Shown here: positions 22,615 to 29,650 of the stretch, piece by piece
Layout of the letters: each line of letters opens with the position of its first letter
Position numbering within the stretch: the stretch's first letter is position 1
DNA from: an uncultured Gluconobacter sp.
GTDB lineage: Bacteria > Pseudomonadota > Alphaproteobacteria > Acetobacterales > Acetobacteraceae
Direction: 5' to 3'
Assembly: GCA_937880175.1 (NCBI GenBank)
Contig: CALFLO010000108.1
Coordinates: forward strand, 1-29,650
Length of the DNA: 29,650 bases
The notes under the pieces: generated by a model
The model's input: only the letters and a program-made list of their open reading frames with translations
Told to the model about the DNA's origin: nothing
Database searches by the model: none
Translations under genes and position numbers: made by a program

Positions 22615-23290
22615 TGAGATCAATCCATGCAAGATGGCCGCCTTTTCCGGCACCGAGATCGGTAAAGACGGCCGTGCCCCCCAGACGTCCCGTCCGGCGC
22701 CAGGGGCGTCCGTCGGTCGAGCGGCGGTCATGGCCGACATAGACCGTCATCCCCTCGGGGATGCGGTTGATCCAGGTCAGGCGACGTTCGGGATAGCCGT
22801 CCGGCTGCATGCGGCCGGTGGTTTCCCCAAAAAGGGCGCGGGACAAAGGGGCGGACATCTCGCCCAGACCCGGCACGGGAGAATGGGACAGCATGGCGGT
22901 GTGAAAGCCGCCATGCACGAACAGCGAGTGGCCGATCCGCAGCCATGTCGGGGCCTGATCGATGGCCGTGTACACGCGCTCGGGAAGGCCTTCATATTCG
23001 GGAAGCGAAATCTGGCGCAGGGTTTCCTCAAGCGGCGGATCGCGTCTCAGCCGTCGGCCTTCAAGGGCGCGGCCAAGTTTGCGGTCGTGGTTGCCGAGGA
23101 TGAACAGACCGCGCTGCTGTTCCAGAAGTTCGAGCATCAACTCCATCACGCCCGCACTGTCGGGGCCATGATCGACGAGGTCCCCGAGCTGTATGACGAA
23201 GCGGTCCGTTGCGGTGGCATGACGGAAAGCGTTGAAGTCACCATGCACGTCTCCCACCACGCGGATGCCGTGTTCACGGACTCGCGTCAT
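22604..23290 (-). CDS. PP1/calcineurin-like metallophosphoesterase
   Basis: A 228-residue dimetal phosphatase of the bacterial PP1-like (serine/threonine or diadenosine tetraphosphatase-related) group. Ordered motifs are GDVHG (13-17), GDLVDHGPD (36-44), GNHDR (66-70), HGG (126-128) and VGHD (185-188), covering all metal and phosphate ligands. No signal peptide, so cytosolic. The motif set cannot separate a protein phosphatase from ApaH-type dinucleotide hydrolases; length and HGG spacing suit both. The ATG at 23290 is preceded by about 110 non-coding bases holding a good promoter and a perfect inverted repeat. It is the first gene of an overlapping operon with aroQ and the sixA-like gene, so two phosphatases of different folds are co-expressed. 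Confidence 0.92.
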   Translation of the reverse strand: MTRVREHGIRVVGDVHGDFNAFRHATATDRFVIQLGDLVDHGPDSAGVMELMLELLEQQRGLFILGNHDRKLGRALEGRRLRRDPPLEETLRQISLPEYEGLPERVYTAIDQAPTWLRIGHSLFVHGGFHTAMLSHSPVPGLGEMSAPLSRALFGETTGRMQPDGYPERRLTWINRIPEGMTVYVGHDRRSTDGRPWRRTGRLGGTAVFTDLGAGKGGHLAWIDLNEP

Positions 23291-23349
23291 GACGGGGTCG
23301 GGAAGGGGTGGATCAACGAAGATGGCGCGTGCTTTCTGGTTTTCCTTCT

Positions 23350-23378
23350 ATCAAAGGGCCAGAACGGTCCAACGTCAA
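23350..23378 (-). promoter_or_regulatory. Putative promoter of the phosphatase-aroQ-sixA operon
   Basis: On the minus strand TTGACG (23378-23373, 5/6 to consensus), a 17-base spacer, then TTTGAT (23355-23350, 4/6). It lies 60 bases upstream of the phosphatase ATG and directly after smc, implying that the operon is transcribed separately from smc. Read by eye. Confidence 0.5.
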
Positions 23379-23401
23379 TTTATCTGTTTGAGAAAATTGA
23401 C
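23374..23401. repeat. Perfect 8-bp inverted repeat overlapping the -35 element
   Basis: GTCAATTT (23374-23381) and AAATTGAC (23394-23401) are exact complements separated by 12 bases, so their centres are 20 bp apart, about two helical turns. One arm contains most of the -35 hexamer of the putative operon promoter; the other ends next to the smc stop. This fits a dimeric repressor operator. An RNA hairpin ending smc is the alternative, but no T-run follows. Confidence 0.6.
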
Positions 23402-23402
23402 C

Positions 23403-26400
23403 TTAGCCGTCCACCAGCGCGGCTGCGCGCCCCAGATCGACTGACAGCACCCGGCTTACACCACGTTCCTGCATCGTAACACCATAAAGACGATCCATAT
23501 GCGCCATTGTCAGCTGATGATGCGTCACAACCAGAAAACGCGTGCCGGCTTCCTTGGTCATATCCGACAGCAGGGAGCAGAAACGCTCGACATTGGCGTC
23601 ATCAAGCGGCGCATCGACTTCATCGAGCACGCAGATCGGGGCGGGGTTGCAGCGGAAGGTCGCGAAGATCAGTGAAAGCGCGGTCAGGGCCTGCTCGCCG
23701 CCCGAAAGCAGGGACAGCGTGGAGAGCTTCTTGCCCGGGGGCTGGGCGAAGATCTCAAGCCCGGCTTCCAGCGGATCATCGCTGCCGACCATGCCCAGAT
23801 GCGCGCGTCCGCCGCCAAACATCCGGGCGAACAGGGACTGGAAATGGCGGTCCACTTCCGAGAAGACCGCCAGAAGGCGCTCGCGCCCTTCGCGGTTGAT
23901 GGTGCCGATCCCGCCCCGCAGCCTGTTGATGGCCGCTGTGAGTTCGGCGTGCTCGCGGGTGATGGTTTCAGCCGTTTCGCGCGCTTCCTCGAACTCGGCT
24001 TCCGCCCGCAGATTGACGGCGCCGAGGTCTTCGCGCTCCCGGCTCAGGCGGGAGAGACGGCGGCGGGTCGAGGTTTCGGCCTGTTCCGACAGGTCGGACG
24101 GATAGGCTCCACCCTGAGGAGGGTCACTGTCAGCCAGAAGCCGCTCGCGGGCGGCAACGGCCTGTTCGGCGCGTTCGGTCAGGCGCGCAATCGCTTCGCG
24201 GCCTGACGCCAGTGCGAGGTCGGCGTTGCGGCGCTGCTCCTGCGCTTCGAGGCCAGCAGCACCCGCCGCTTCGTCTTTGGCTCTGGCCACGTCATAAGCG
24301 CTCTGGGCATCCGTCAGGGCCTGATCGTGGCTGGCGAGCCTGCGTTCCAGTTCGGCGGGAAGCGCGCTGTGCGTCTGGAAGCTGTCCTGCAATTCGTCCC
24401 GGCGGCTCCGCAGATGCGCAAGACTGGCTTCTTCGCCAGCGATCCGTGTGCCGAGGGCTTCAAGCCGGGCACTGACGGCAGCCAGTGCGCCGGTCAGGCG
24501 AACGTCTTCGAGCGACAGGCGGCTGCTCTCAGTCCGGGCGGCGTCCAGCAGATGGCGCGTTTCATGAAGGGGAGCGGTGGCGTCCAGAACAGCCTGTTCC
24601 AGAAGGGCCGGATCAGGACGCCCGGCCAGTTCGGCGGTGCGTCTGGCATGATCGTCCCGCAGGCGGCTGACGAGGTCATGCAGTTCCCTCTGACGTGGCT
24701 CCAGCGCGGACCGCCGGGCGAGGGCAGTTGCGGCGGACTGGTCGAGGGCCTGAAGCTCCTGCCTCAGACGGTTGGCCTCGTTGCGGCATTCCTGTGCGGT
24801 CTGTGTTGCGGCCTCGGCGGAGGAGCGCGCCTGATCGAAAACCTGCTGGGAGGCCTGAGACGCGGTTTGGAGTGCGTGGATATCGGGCCGGTTAGCCTGC
24901 TGCTGCAGCGACGTACGCTGGGCTGTCAGGCGCTCCTGTTCCTGCTCAAGCCGTGTCAGTCCCTCATTCAGATCCCGCAGGCGCGTGAGCGTGCTGTCAT
25001 GCCGCAGAAGGGCCTGATCCAGTGCGCGGGAGGCGGTATCGGCGGCACTCCGCGCATCCTGAAGCCGGTTGCTGGCGTCGCGCAGGGTGTTGCGCGCGTT
25101 TTCGGCATTCTGTGCGCTGTTCTGTGCTTTGAGCAACAGGTCGTCGGGAGCGGGGTGGGCCTTCAGTTCGGCTTCGGCGTGTGTGGAGGCGTTCTGCGCG
25201 TTGGCCAGAGCAGCTTCGGCATCTTTCAGGCGTTCCGCAGCCTGCTCCCATTGGGTCCGGGCAAGCGCTGCCTTCTGCTCGACCCGCGATGCCACGGTTC
25301 GGGATTCTGCGAGCTGAGGCTCCAGCGCCGTACGGTCGCGACGCAGGCCCGCAAGGGCGGTTTCAGCCTGTTCGCGGGTCTGTGTGGCTGCGATGCAGGC
25401 CTTGCTCAGGCGCGGCTGATCCGCCTGATGGAACTGAAGAAGGGTTCGCGCCTCCGTCAGGCGGCGACGCTGTTCCAGCCGCGCTGCACCGGCGTCCGGG
25501 GCATTGGCGGAGCGCGTAAAACCATCCCAGCGCCAGAGCGCGCCACTGCGGCAGACCAGAATCTGCCCTGGCTGGAGGGTTTTCTGCAATTCCGGTCCGG
25601 CGCTGGCATCTTCGAGCAGGAATGCGGCATCTAGGCAGCGTTTCAGGGCTTCAGGGGCCTGAACAAGAGCCGAGAGCGGGCGACAGCCGGAGAGTTCTGC
25701 ACTGCCGATCCTGTCCAGAGGCCGCCAGCGTCGGTCGGCGGGAATGGTGTCGGAGGCAAGGGACGCGTCCAGCCCGTCTGCGAGCACTGCCGCAACGGCA
25801 CGGGCCATGTCTGCCGGGAGGTCCAGCGCGTCTTCCAGCGGATCGGGCTGGGCTGCCACGGCATTGAGGCTCTGTTCAAGACCCTCGCATTCGCCCTGTG
25901 TCCGCAGAATGAGTGTTTCCAGCGCAGAAAGGGCCTGCCGGGCCTGTGTTTCCTGTTCGCGTGTGGCTGTCAGTGTAGCTTCCGCCTCGGCGAGGGTCTC
26001 TTGCAAGGCGGTCAGGCGCTCTTCGGCCTGTGTGACGGTATTGCGGGCGTCCTGAACGGCATGTTCGGGGACAAGGGCGGCGCGGGCCGTCGTCTCTGCC
26101 GTTGCAGCCAATTGGGCTTTCTGCCGGGCCTGACCACGCGCTTGCTGGCTCTGCTCGACGACCCGGAGAAGCGCCTTGCGACGCTGCGTGCCTTCTTCCG
26201 CTGCCGCCCGGGCTTCCAGCCAGAGCGCGCCGAGCCGCTCCTGTTCCTGCCGGGCATGGTCTTCGCGCTCCCGGGCTTCGGTCAGGGCCTGCGTGCTGGC
26301 GTTGCGGGCCGTTTCAAGCTCTGCCCTGCCATCCTCGGTCAGCAGTCCGGCCTGTGCTGCATCCCGCGTCGTCCGGTCCTGCCCGATCTGGGCCTGCGTC

Positions 26401-27926
26401 GTCTGAAGGCGTCTGTCCAGATCGGCTTCCGTGGCTTGAAGGGCTTCGAGGCGGCTCCTGCCTTCAGTGAGCTCCCGCCCGTCCAGTTCGGCTTTGAGGC
26501 GCGCCTCCTGCAAAGCCGTCGAGCAGTCCTGTTCCCGGCGGCTGGCGGCCTGCGACTGCTCCTGCATCGCCGTGGCTTTGCGACGCAACGCGTCAAGCGT
26601 GTCGTGATCGGGTGTCGCCTGATCCAGTGCCGCGATTTCCGCTTCAAGAGCGTTTAACGCGCCGATTTCCGCATCCAGCCGGAGGGTCAGGGCATCCAGC
26701 CCCTCCATGACGCCGTCCCTGCGGATGGCTTCGGCGTCCCGCAGGCGGGTTGCACTGTCCAGAGCGGTGGCCTGTTCTTTTTCGAGCGCATCGAGACGCT
26801 CACATTCCGTCGTGCAGAATGCACGTAGGTCGGGCAGGGCGGCCATGTCGGCTTCAAGCCCTGCACATTCTTCGGCAGCACTCTTTCGGGCATCGCGGTC
26901 CGCTGCCAGGCTGGCTTCGCTGCGGGCGAGGTCTCCCTCAGCCTGTTCGAGGCGAACGCGCGTTTCGGATTCAGTCTGCCGGGCGCGGTCAAGGTCCTGC
27001 CTCAGGGTCTCGGACTGGACCTTCAGCCGTTCCAGAGCGCTGCGAAGGCGGTCCGTTTCCTCGCGGGCCTGCGGGGCAGCCTTGCGGGCTTCGAACTCGG
27101 CCGTCGCGGCAGATTCTGCAGCCTGTTCAGCTTTTTTCAGGTCTTCGCGTGCTTTGGCCAGATCGTCCCGGCTGCGTTGCACAGCCAGATTGGCGCGGGC
27201 ATGGAGCAGGGCGTGAAGCTCGGTTTCCGTCTGGCGGATTTTTTCGGAAATCTCCCGGTATTTCCGGGCCTGAACGGTCTGCCCCTCAAGGCTTTCGAGG
27301 CGTTCTTCAAGCTGAAGGCGCAGGTCTTCGGCGCGGGAGAGGTTCGTCTCGGTCTGGCGTAGCTTGAGTTCGGCGTCGTGACGTCTGGCGTGCAGGCCGG
27401 TGATGCCCGCGGCCTCTTCAAGCAGCAGGCGTCTTTCCTCGGGCTTGGCCGCGATGAGCTGGCCAACGCGGTTCTGGCTGATGATGGCGGAACTGCGGGC
27501 GCCCGATGCCAGATCGGCAAACAGGGTCTGGACGTCGCGGGCGCGCATGACGCGGCCGTTGATCCGGTATTCGCTGCCTGATCCGCGTTCGGCCCGGCGG
27601 CTGATTTCCAACTCGTCCGCATCCTGAAACGGCGAAGGAGCCAGACCGGCGGCGTTGCTCAGATGGAGCGTGACCTGAGCAATGTTGCGGGCCGAGCGCG
27701 CGCCCGTACCCGCGAAGATCAGGTCATCGAGCTCCCCGCCCCGCAGCGCGCGGGCGGAGGTTTCGCCCATGGCCCAGCGCAGGCCTTCGACGACATTGGA
27801 TTTTCCGCAGCCGTTCGGCCCGATAATTCCCGTCAGGCCCGGAAGGATATCGAGACGCACCTCATCGGCGAAACTCTTGAAACCGCCAATGCTCAGGCGG
27901 TCGATCGTCGTGGCGCGGCTCGACAT
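23403..27926 (-). CDS. smc: Chromosome segregation protein SMC, unusually long
   Basis: Condensin ATPase that with ScpA/ScpB organises and segregates the chromosome. The N-terminal head has IGGFKSFAD and the Walker A GPNGCGKSN (36-44). The C-terminal head has the signature LSGGEQ (1407-1412) and Walker B PICVLDEVDAPLD around 1424-1438, then VVTHH. The hinge lies about 690-810 (from ALDLPADMARAVAAVLADG on). Between heads and hinge run two very long, Ala/Glu/Arg/Gln-rich coiled coils. At 1507 residues it is about 300 longer than the usual bacterial SMC (about 1,150-1,200), and the excess lies in both arms roughly equally. The ATG at 27926 gives the family N-terminus; the gene is intact with no frameshift. 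It follows two dsbA-like genes by 34 bases. Confidence 0.97.
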   Translation of the reverse strand: MSSRATTIDRLSIGGFKSFADEVRLDILPGLTGIIGPNGCGKSNVVEGLRWAMGETSARALRGGELDDLIFAGTGARSARNIAQVTLHLSNAAGLAPSPFQDADELEISRRAERGSGSEYRINGRVMRARDVQTLFADLASGARSSAIISQNRVGQLIAAKPEERRLLLEEAAGITGLHARRHDAELKLRQTETNLSRAEDLRLQLEERLESLEGQTVQARKYREISEKIRQTETELHALLHARANLAVQRSRDDLAKAREDLKKAEQAAESAATAEFEARKAAPQAREETDRLRSALERLKVQSETLRQDLDRARQTESETRVRLEQAEGDLARSEASLAADRDARKSAAEECAGLEADMAALPDLRAFCTTECERLDALEKEQATALDSATRLRDAEAIRRDGVMEGLDALTLRLDAEIGALNALEAEIAALDQATPDHDTLDALRRKATAMQEQSQAASRREQDCSTALQEARLKAELDGRELTEGRSRLEALQATEADLDRRLQTTQAQIGQDRTTRDAAQAGLLTEDGRAELETARNASTQALTEAREREDHARQEQERLGALWLEARAAAEEGTQRRKALLRVVEQSQQARGQARQKAQLAATAETTARAALVPEHAVQDARNTVTQAEERLTALQETLAEAEATLTATREQETQARQALSALETLILRTQGECEGLEQSLNAVAAQPDPLEDALDLPADMARAVAAVLADGLDASLASDTIPADRRWRPLDRIGSAELSGCRPLSALVQAPEALKRCLDAAFLLEDASAGPELQKTLQPGQILVCRSGALWRWDGFTRSANAPDAGAARLEQRRRLTEARTLLQFHQADQPRLSKACIAATQTREQAETALAGLRRDRTALEPQLAESRTVASRVEQKAALARTQWEQAAERLKDAEAALANAQNASTHAEAELKAHPAPDDLLLKAQNSAQNAENARNTLRDASNRLQDARSAADTASRALDQALLRHDSTLTRLRDLNEGLTRLEQEQERLTAQRTSLQQQANRPDIHALQTASQASQQVFDQARSSAEAATQTAQECRNEANRLRQELQALDQSAATALARRSALEPRQRELHDLVSRLRDDHARRTAELAGRPDPALLEQAVLDATAPLHETRHLLDAARTESSRLSLEDVRLTGALAAVSARLEALGTRIAGEEASLAHLRSRRDELQDSFQTHSALPAELERRLASHDQALTDAQSAYDVARAKDEAAGAAGLEAQEQRRNADLALASGREAIARLTERAEQAVAARERLLADSDPPQGGAYPSDLSEQAETSTRRRLSRLSREREDLGAVNLRAEAEFEEARETAETITREHAELTAAINRLRGGIGTINREGRERLLAVFSEVDRHFQSLFARMFGGGRAHLGMVGSDDPLEAGLEIFAQPPGKKLSTLSLLSGGEQALTALSLIFATFRCNPAPICVLDEVDAPLDDANVERFCSLLSDMTKEAGTRFLVVTHHQLTMAHMDRLYGVTMQERGVSRVLSVDLGRAAALVDG

Positions 27927-27960
27927 CAGGGTATGGAGATACTGGTCCTACGTTAGTGGA

Positions 27961-28596
27961 TCAGGACGCTTTGGCGACGAGATCGGCGAACTTCTCGTAG
28001 GTCTCCGGATCCTGGTCGTAATGCGTGTTGTTGAAGCGGAAATACGGCGTTCCACCGATATTATAGGTGTCGTTGTCTTTCTTGACCTGATCGAACAGGG
28101 CCTCGGCGAACACGTTGTCCTTGCTGATGGCGTCGAACTGCGCGGCAGAAACACCGGCGAGGGCGGACATCTGCTGAAGGCGCTGCATCGGGTCACCACC
28201 TGATGCAAAGGCCCACTGCATCTGGCTGGAGAACAGGGCTTCAAGGAAAGGCACGTAACGCTCTTCCGGCAGGGAGCGGGCCACCATGGCTGCCGTCAGG
28301 CCGACGCGATCGCCGCAGAAATCATGGAACTGATAGCGGATCTTGCCGGTATCGATGAGTTGTTCCTTGATCTTGGGGAACTCTTCCGTCGCGAAATGCG
28401 CGCAATGTGTGCAGGTCAGGGAGAACCATTCCTGAACCAGAACCTTGGCATTGGGGTTGCCGATGATGCGCGGGCTCAGCCGGGGATCGCTTGAACCGGT
28501 AGCGGCCGCGTGAGCTGTGCCGACGGCAGTTCCAGCCACGGCGAGAGCCGGAGCGGCGGAGACGAAAAGGCGGCGGGAAAGGGAAAGACGGGTCAT
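27961..28596 (-). CDS. DsbA-like thiol oxidoreductase, copy 2 (CTHC)
   Basis: Exported thioredoxin-fold protein of 211 residues. The leader (1-30) has a twin-arginine-like SRRLFV before a hydrophobic core and ends AHA, so Tat or Sec export is possible. The active site is Cys62-Thr-His-Cys65 in EWFSLTCTHCAHFA, and the cis-proline loop is GGTPYF with Pro184. An additional Cys94 (FHDFCGD) sits where copy 1 has Pro. The family (thioredoxin_4/DsbA-like) oxidises or isomerises periplasmic thiols; partners are unknown. The ATG at 28596 directly abuts the stop of copy 1 (TGAATG), and the mature parts of the two proteins appear to align without gaps, so they arose by tandem duplication. It lies upstream of smc, a linkage I know from other alphaproteobacteria. 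Confidence 0.93.
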   Translation of the reverse strand: MTRLSLSRRLFVSAAPALAVAGTAVGTAHAAATGSSDPRLSPRIIGNPNAKVLVQEWFSLTCTHCAHFATEEFPKIKEQLIDTGKIRYQFHDFCGDRVGLTAAMVARSLPEERYVPFLEALFSSQMQWAFASGGDPMQRLQQMSALAGVSAAQFDAISKDNVFAEALFDQVKKDNDTYNIGGTPYFRFNNTHYDQDPETYEKFADLVAKAS

Positions 28597-29232
28597 TCAG
28601 GAAGCCTTTGCAACTGCTTTGGCGAAATCATCATAGCTCCCGACCACGTCGGGCGCGGGAACATCATTGATACGGAAATATGGCGTGCCCTGGATCTGGA
28701 GGAAAGCGCCGTCATGATCCTGTTTGTTGATAATGGACTCCCGTAGGGCATTATCGGCATTGATTTTGTCGAACTCTGTTCCACTCACGCCGAACAGGGC
28801 CGCGCGCTTCTTCAGTTCCGCGACGGGATCAATGTTCTGCGCGAAGGCCCACTGGTCCTGATGGTCGAGCAGATCTGTCACGAAGGGCTCATAGCGCTCG
28901 GCGGGCAGGGAGCGTGAGACCATGGACGCCAGCAGGGCGACCTGATCCAGCGGGAAGTCATGAAAGCGGTAGCGGATCTTGCCCGTATCGATCAGGTTTT
29001 TGCGGATCTGGGGAAAGATTTCCTGCGCGAAATGGGCACAGTGCGAGCAGGTCAGCGAGAACCACTCGTCCACGATCACCTTCGCCTCCGGCGAACCGAT
29101 CAGCCTTGGCCCCATGCGCGGATCGCTGGCAGGCAGGTCATCCGCCCGGGCGAACGGCACCGTCGCACTGGCGGCAAGGGCCATCGCGGAAGCAAGAAGG
29201 GTACGGCGGCCGAGAGGCTGAGGGGCAGACAT
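28597..29232 (-). CDS. DsbA-like thiol oxidoreductase, copy 1 (CSHC)
   Basis: Also 211 residues. The leader has GRRTLL before a hydrophobic Ala-rich core and ends ARA at 28-30. The active site is Cys62-Ser-His-Cys65 in EWFSLTCSHCAHFA, and the cis-proline loop is QGTPYFRIND. Both copies share DTGKIRYxFHDF, MVxRSLPxERYxPF and QWAFA, so they are close paralogues, but the redox dipeptide (SH against TH) and residue 94 (Pro here) differ, which may tune their potentials or partners. I chose the ATG at 29232 with GGAG nine bases upstream; a longer frame to 29292 would overlap the hairpin and the upstream gene. It probably forms one transcript with copy 2 and perhaps smc. Confidence 0.93.
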   Translation of the reverse strand: MSAPQPLGRRTLLASAMALAASATVPFARADDLPASDPRMGPRLIGSPEAKVIVDEWFSLTCSHCAHFAQEIFPQIRKNLIDTGKIRYRFHDFPLDQVALLASMVSRSLPAERYEPFVTDLLDHQDQWAFAQNIDPVAELKKRAALFGVSGTEFDKINADNALRESIINKQDHDGAFLQIQGTPYFRINDVPAPDVVGSYDDFAKAVAKAS

Positions 29233-29270
29233 GGGCGGGGCTCCGCTGGAAACGATCCTGATACTCGAAC

Positions 29271-29306
29271 GATGAACCGGGGGCTCCGTCAAGAGCCCCG
29301 GTCATC
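29271..29306. terminator. GC-rich hairpin over the stop of the CorC-like gene
   Basis: GATGA-a-CCGGGG-g-CTC (29271-29286) pairs with GAGCCCCGG-TCATC (29293-29306), 14 pairs with two single-base bulges and a six-base loop CGTCAA. The stop codon of the upstream gene (29289-29291) lies in the loop. There is no T-run, so it may separate or attenuate rather than end transcription toward the dsbA-like genes. Confidence 0.45.
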
Positions 29307-29650
29307 TTCCTGCGTCTTGAGGGCGGGCAGCGGCTTGTTTTCCCAGCCTTCCGGAACCCGCATGCGCAGGGAACGGATATGGCGGGCATCCGCGTCCAGA
29401 ACGCGGAACTCAAGACCGCTTTCATGGGTCAGCACTTCGTCCTTCGCCGGGACATGCTCGGCCAGACGGAACACCAGACCACCCACGGTCTCGATTTCGG
29501 CCTCGCGTTCTGGGTCCGTCAGAACGGCACCAAGCCGCTCCTCAAGTTGCCGGACAGGGAGGCGGGCGTCGATATCGAACGAACCGTCCGGACGCTCCAC
29601 CCACATGGTCGTGACCGGATCGTCATGCTCGTCGGAAATGTCGCCCACGA
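29289..29650 (-). CDS. CorC/HlyC-family protein, C-terminal part (5' end outside window)
   Basis: About 120 C-terminal residues of a CBS-domain protein of the CorC/HlyC (hemolysin C, magnesium/cobalt efflux-associated) family. The frame is open at the right edge, and the first visible residues VGDISDEHDD correspond to the VGEIxDEHD motif that links the CBS pair to the transporter-associated domain. That domain follows: FDIDARLPVRQLEERLG, then EIETVGGLVFRLAEHVP, then EFRVLDADARHIRSLRMRVP. A short charged tail ends in EDDRGS. The GTG at 29648 is internal and not a start. In Proteobacteria such genes often follow phoH-ybeY, which cannot be seen here. It lies upstream of the dsbA-like genes on the same strand, with a strong hairpin between them. 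Confidence 0.88.
   Translation of the reverse strand, partial: VGDISDEHDDPVTTMWVERPDGSFDIDARLPVRQLEERLGAVLTDPEREAEIETVGGLVFRLAEHVPAKDEVLTHESGLEFRVLDADARHIRSLRMRVPEGWENKPLPALKTQEDDRGS

Noticed and set aside
24327..25634. 435-codon open frame on the plus strand
   Set aside because: Antisense to the coiled-coil part of smc; Gly/Leu-rich shadow of Ala/Gln-rich codons.
1..29650. tRNA, rRNA, CRISPR arrays, insertion sequences, prophage, defence or biosynthetic clusters
   Set aside because: I looked for cloverleaf-type segments, spaced direct repeats, transposase or integrase motifs and terminal repeats and saw none; the stretch is housekeeping DNA of even composition.

Overview
The window is a gene-dense stretch of chromosome with high G+C. 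It most resembles an alphaproteobacterium of the acetic acid bacteria (Acetobacteraceae), and Gluconobacter or a close relative is my best guess. This rests on the general look of the proteins, on alphaproteobacterial gene pairs (fabI-aroC, a COG4123 methyltransferase divergent from a polyprenyl diphosphate synthase, dsbA-like genes before smc) and on a very long SMC. No database was searched. Nearly every base belongs to housekeeping genes. I see no rRNA, tRNA, insertion sequence, prophage, CRISPR array or other mobile DNA.

Layout. 1-2.9 kb: the 3' part of a lolA-like gene converges on rsmI, which is divergent from a LppC/LpoA-like lipoprotein gene ending in a bidirectional terminator. 3.0-9.0 kb (minus strand): a small unknown protein; a tightly overlapping lipid A/Kdo block of lpxL-type acyltransferase, lpxK and waaA, where WaaA is fused to an N-terminal DUF374 acyltransferase-like domain; a secreted PL7-like protein; and a tandem universal stress protein. 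9.1-10.3 kb (minus): pdxH and an SRPBCC-like unknown. 10.5-12.4 kb (plus): fabI-aroC. 12.4-12.9 kb (minus): an OsmC-family peroxidase. 13.2-16.2 kb (plus): nrdA-nrdB, class I ribonucleotide reductase, behind a pair of NrdR-like boxes. 16.2-18.3 kb: a tRNA methyltransferase-like gene divergent from the quinone side-chain synthase ispB. 18.3-19.9 kb (minus): pyrE-murI. 20.1-20.4 kb (plus): a 78-residue unknown protein behind a Fur-box-like site. 20.4-29.65 kb (minus): gltA; the sixA-like, aroQ and PP1-like phosphatase operon; smc; two tandem dsbA-like genes; and the 3' end of a CorC/HlyC-family gene.

The genes serve mainly envelope construction (LolA, LpoA-like, LpxL, LpxK, WaaA, FabI, MurI, DsbA-like), nucleotide and DNA metabolism (NrdAB, PyrE, SMC), the shikimate branch (AroC, AroQ), and central or cofactor metabolism (GltA, PdxH, IspB). 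I found no obvious new multi-gene system. The points most worth a second look are the Fur-box-like site in front of the orphan 78-aa gene, the DUF374-WaaA fusion, the NrdR box pair in front of an RNR that lacks an ATP cone, the PL7-like protein with altered catalytic motifs, the dyad over the promoter of the phosphatase operon, and the oversized SMC.
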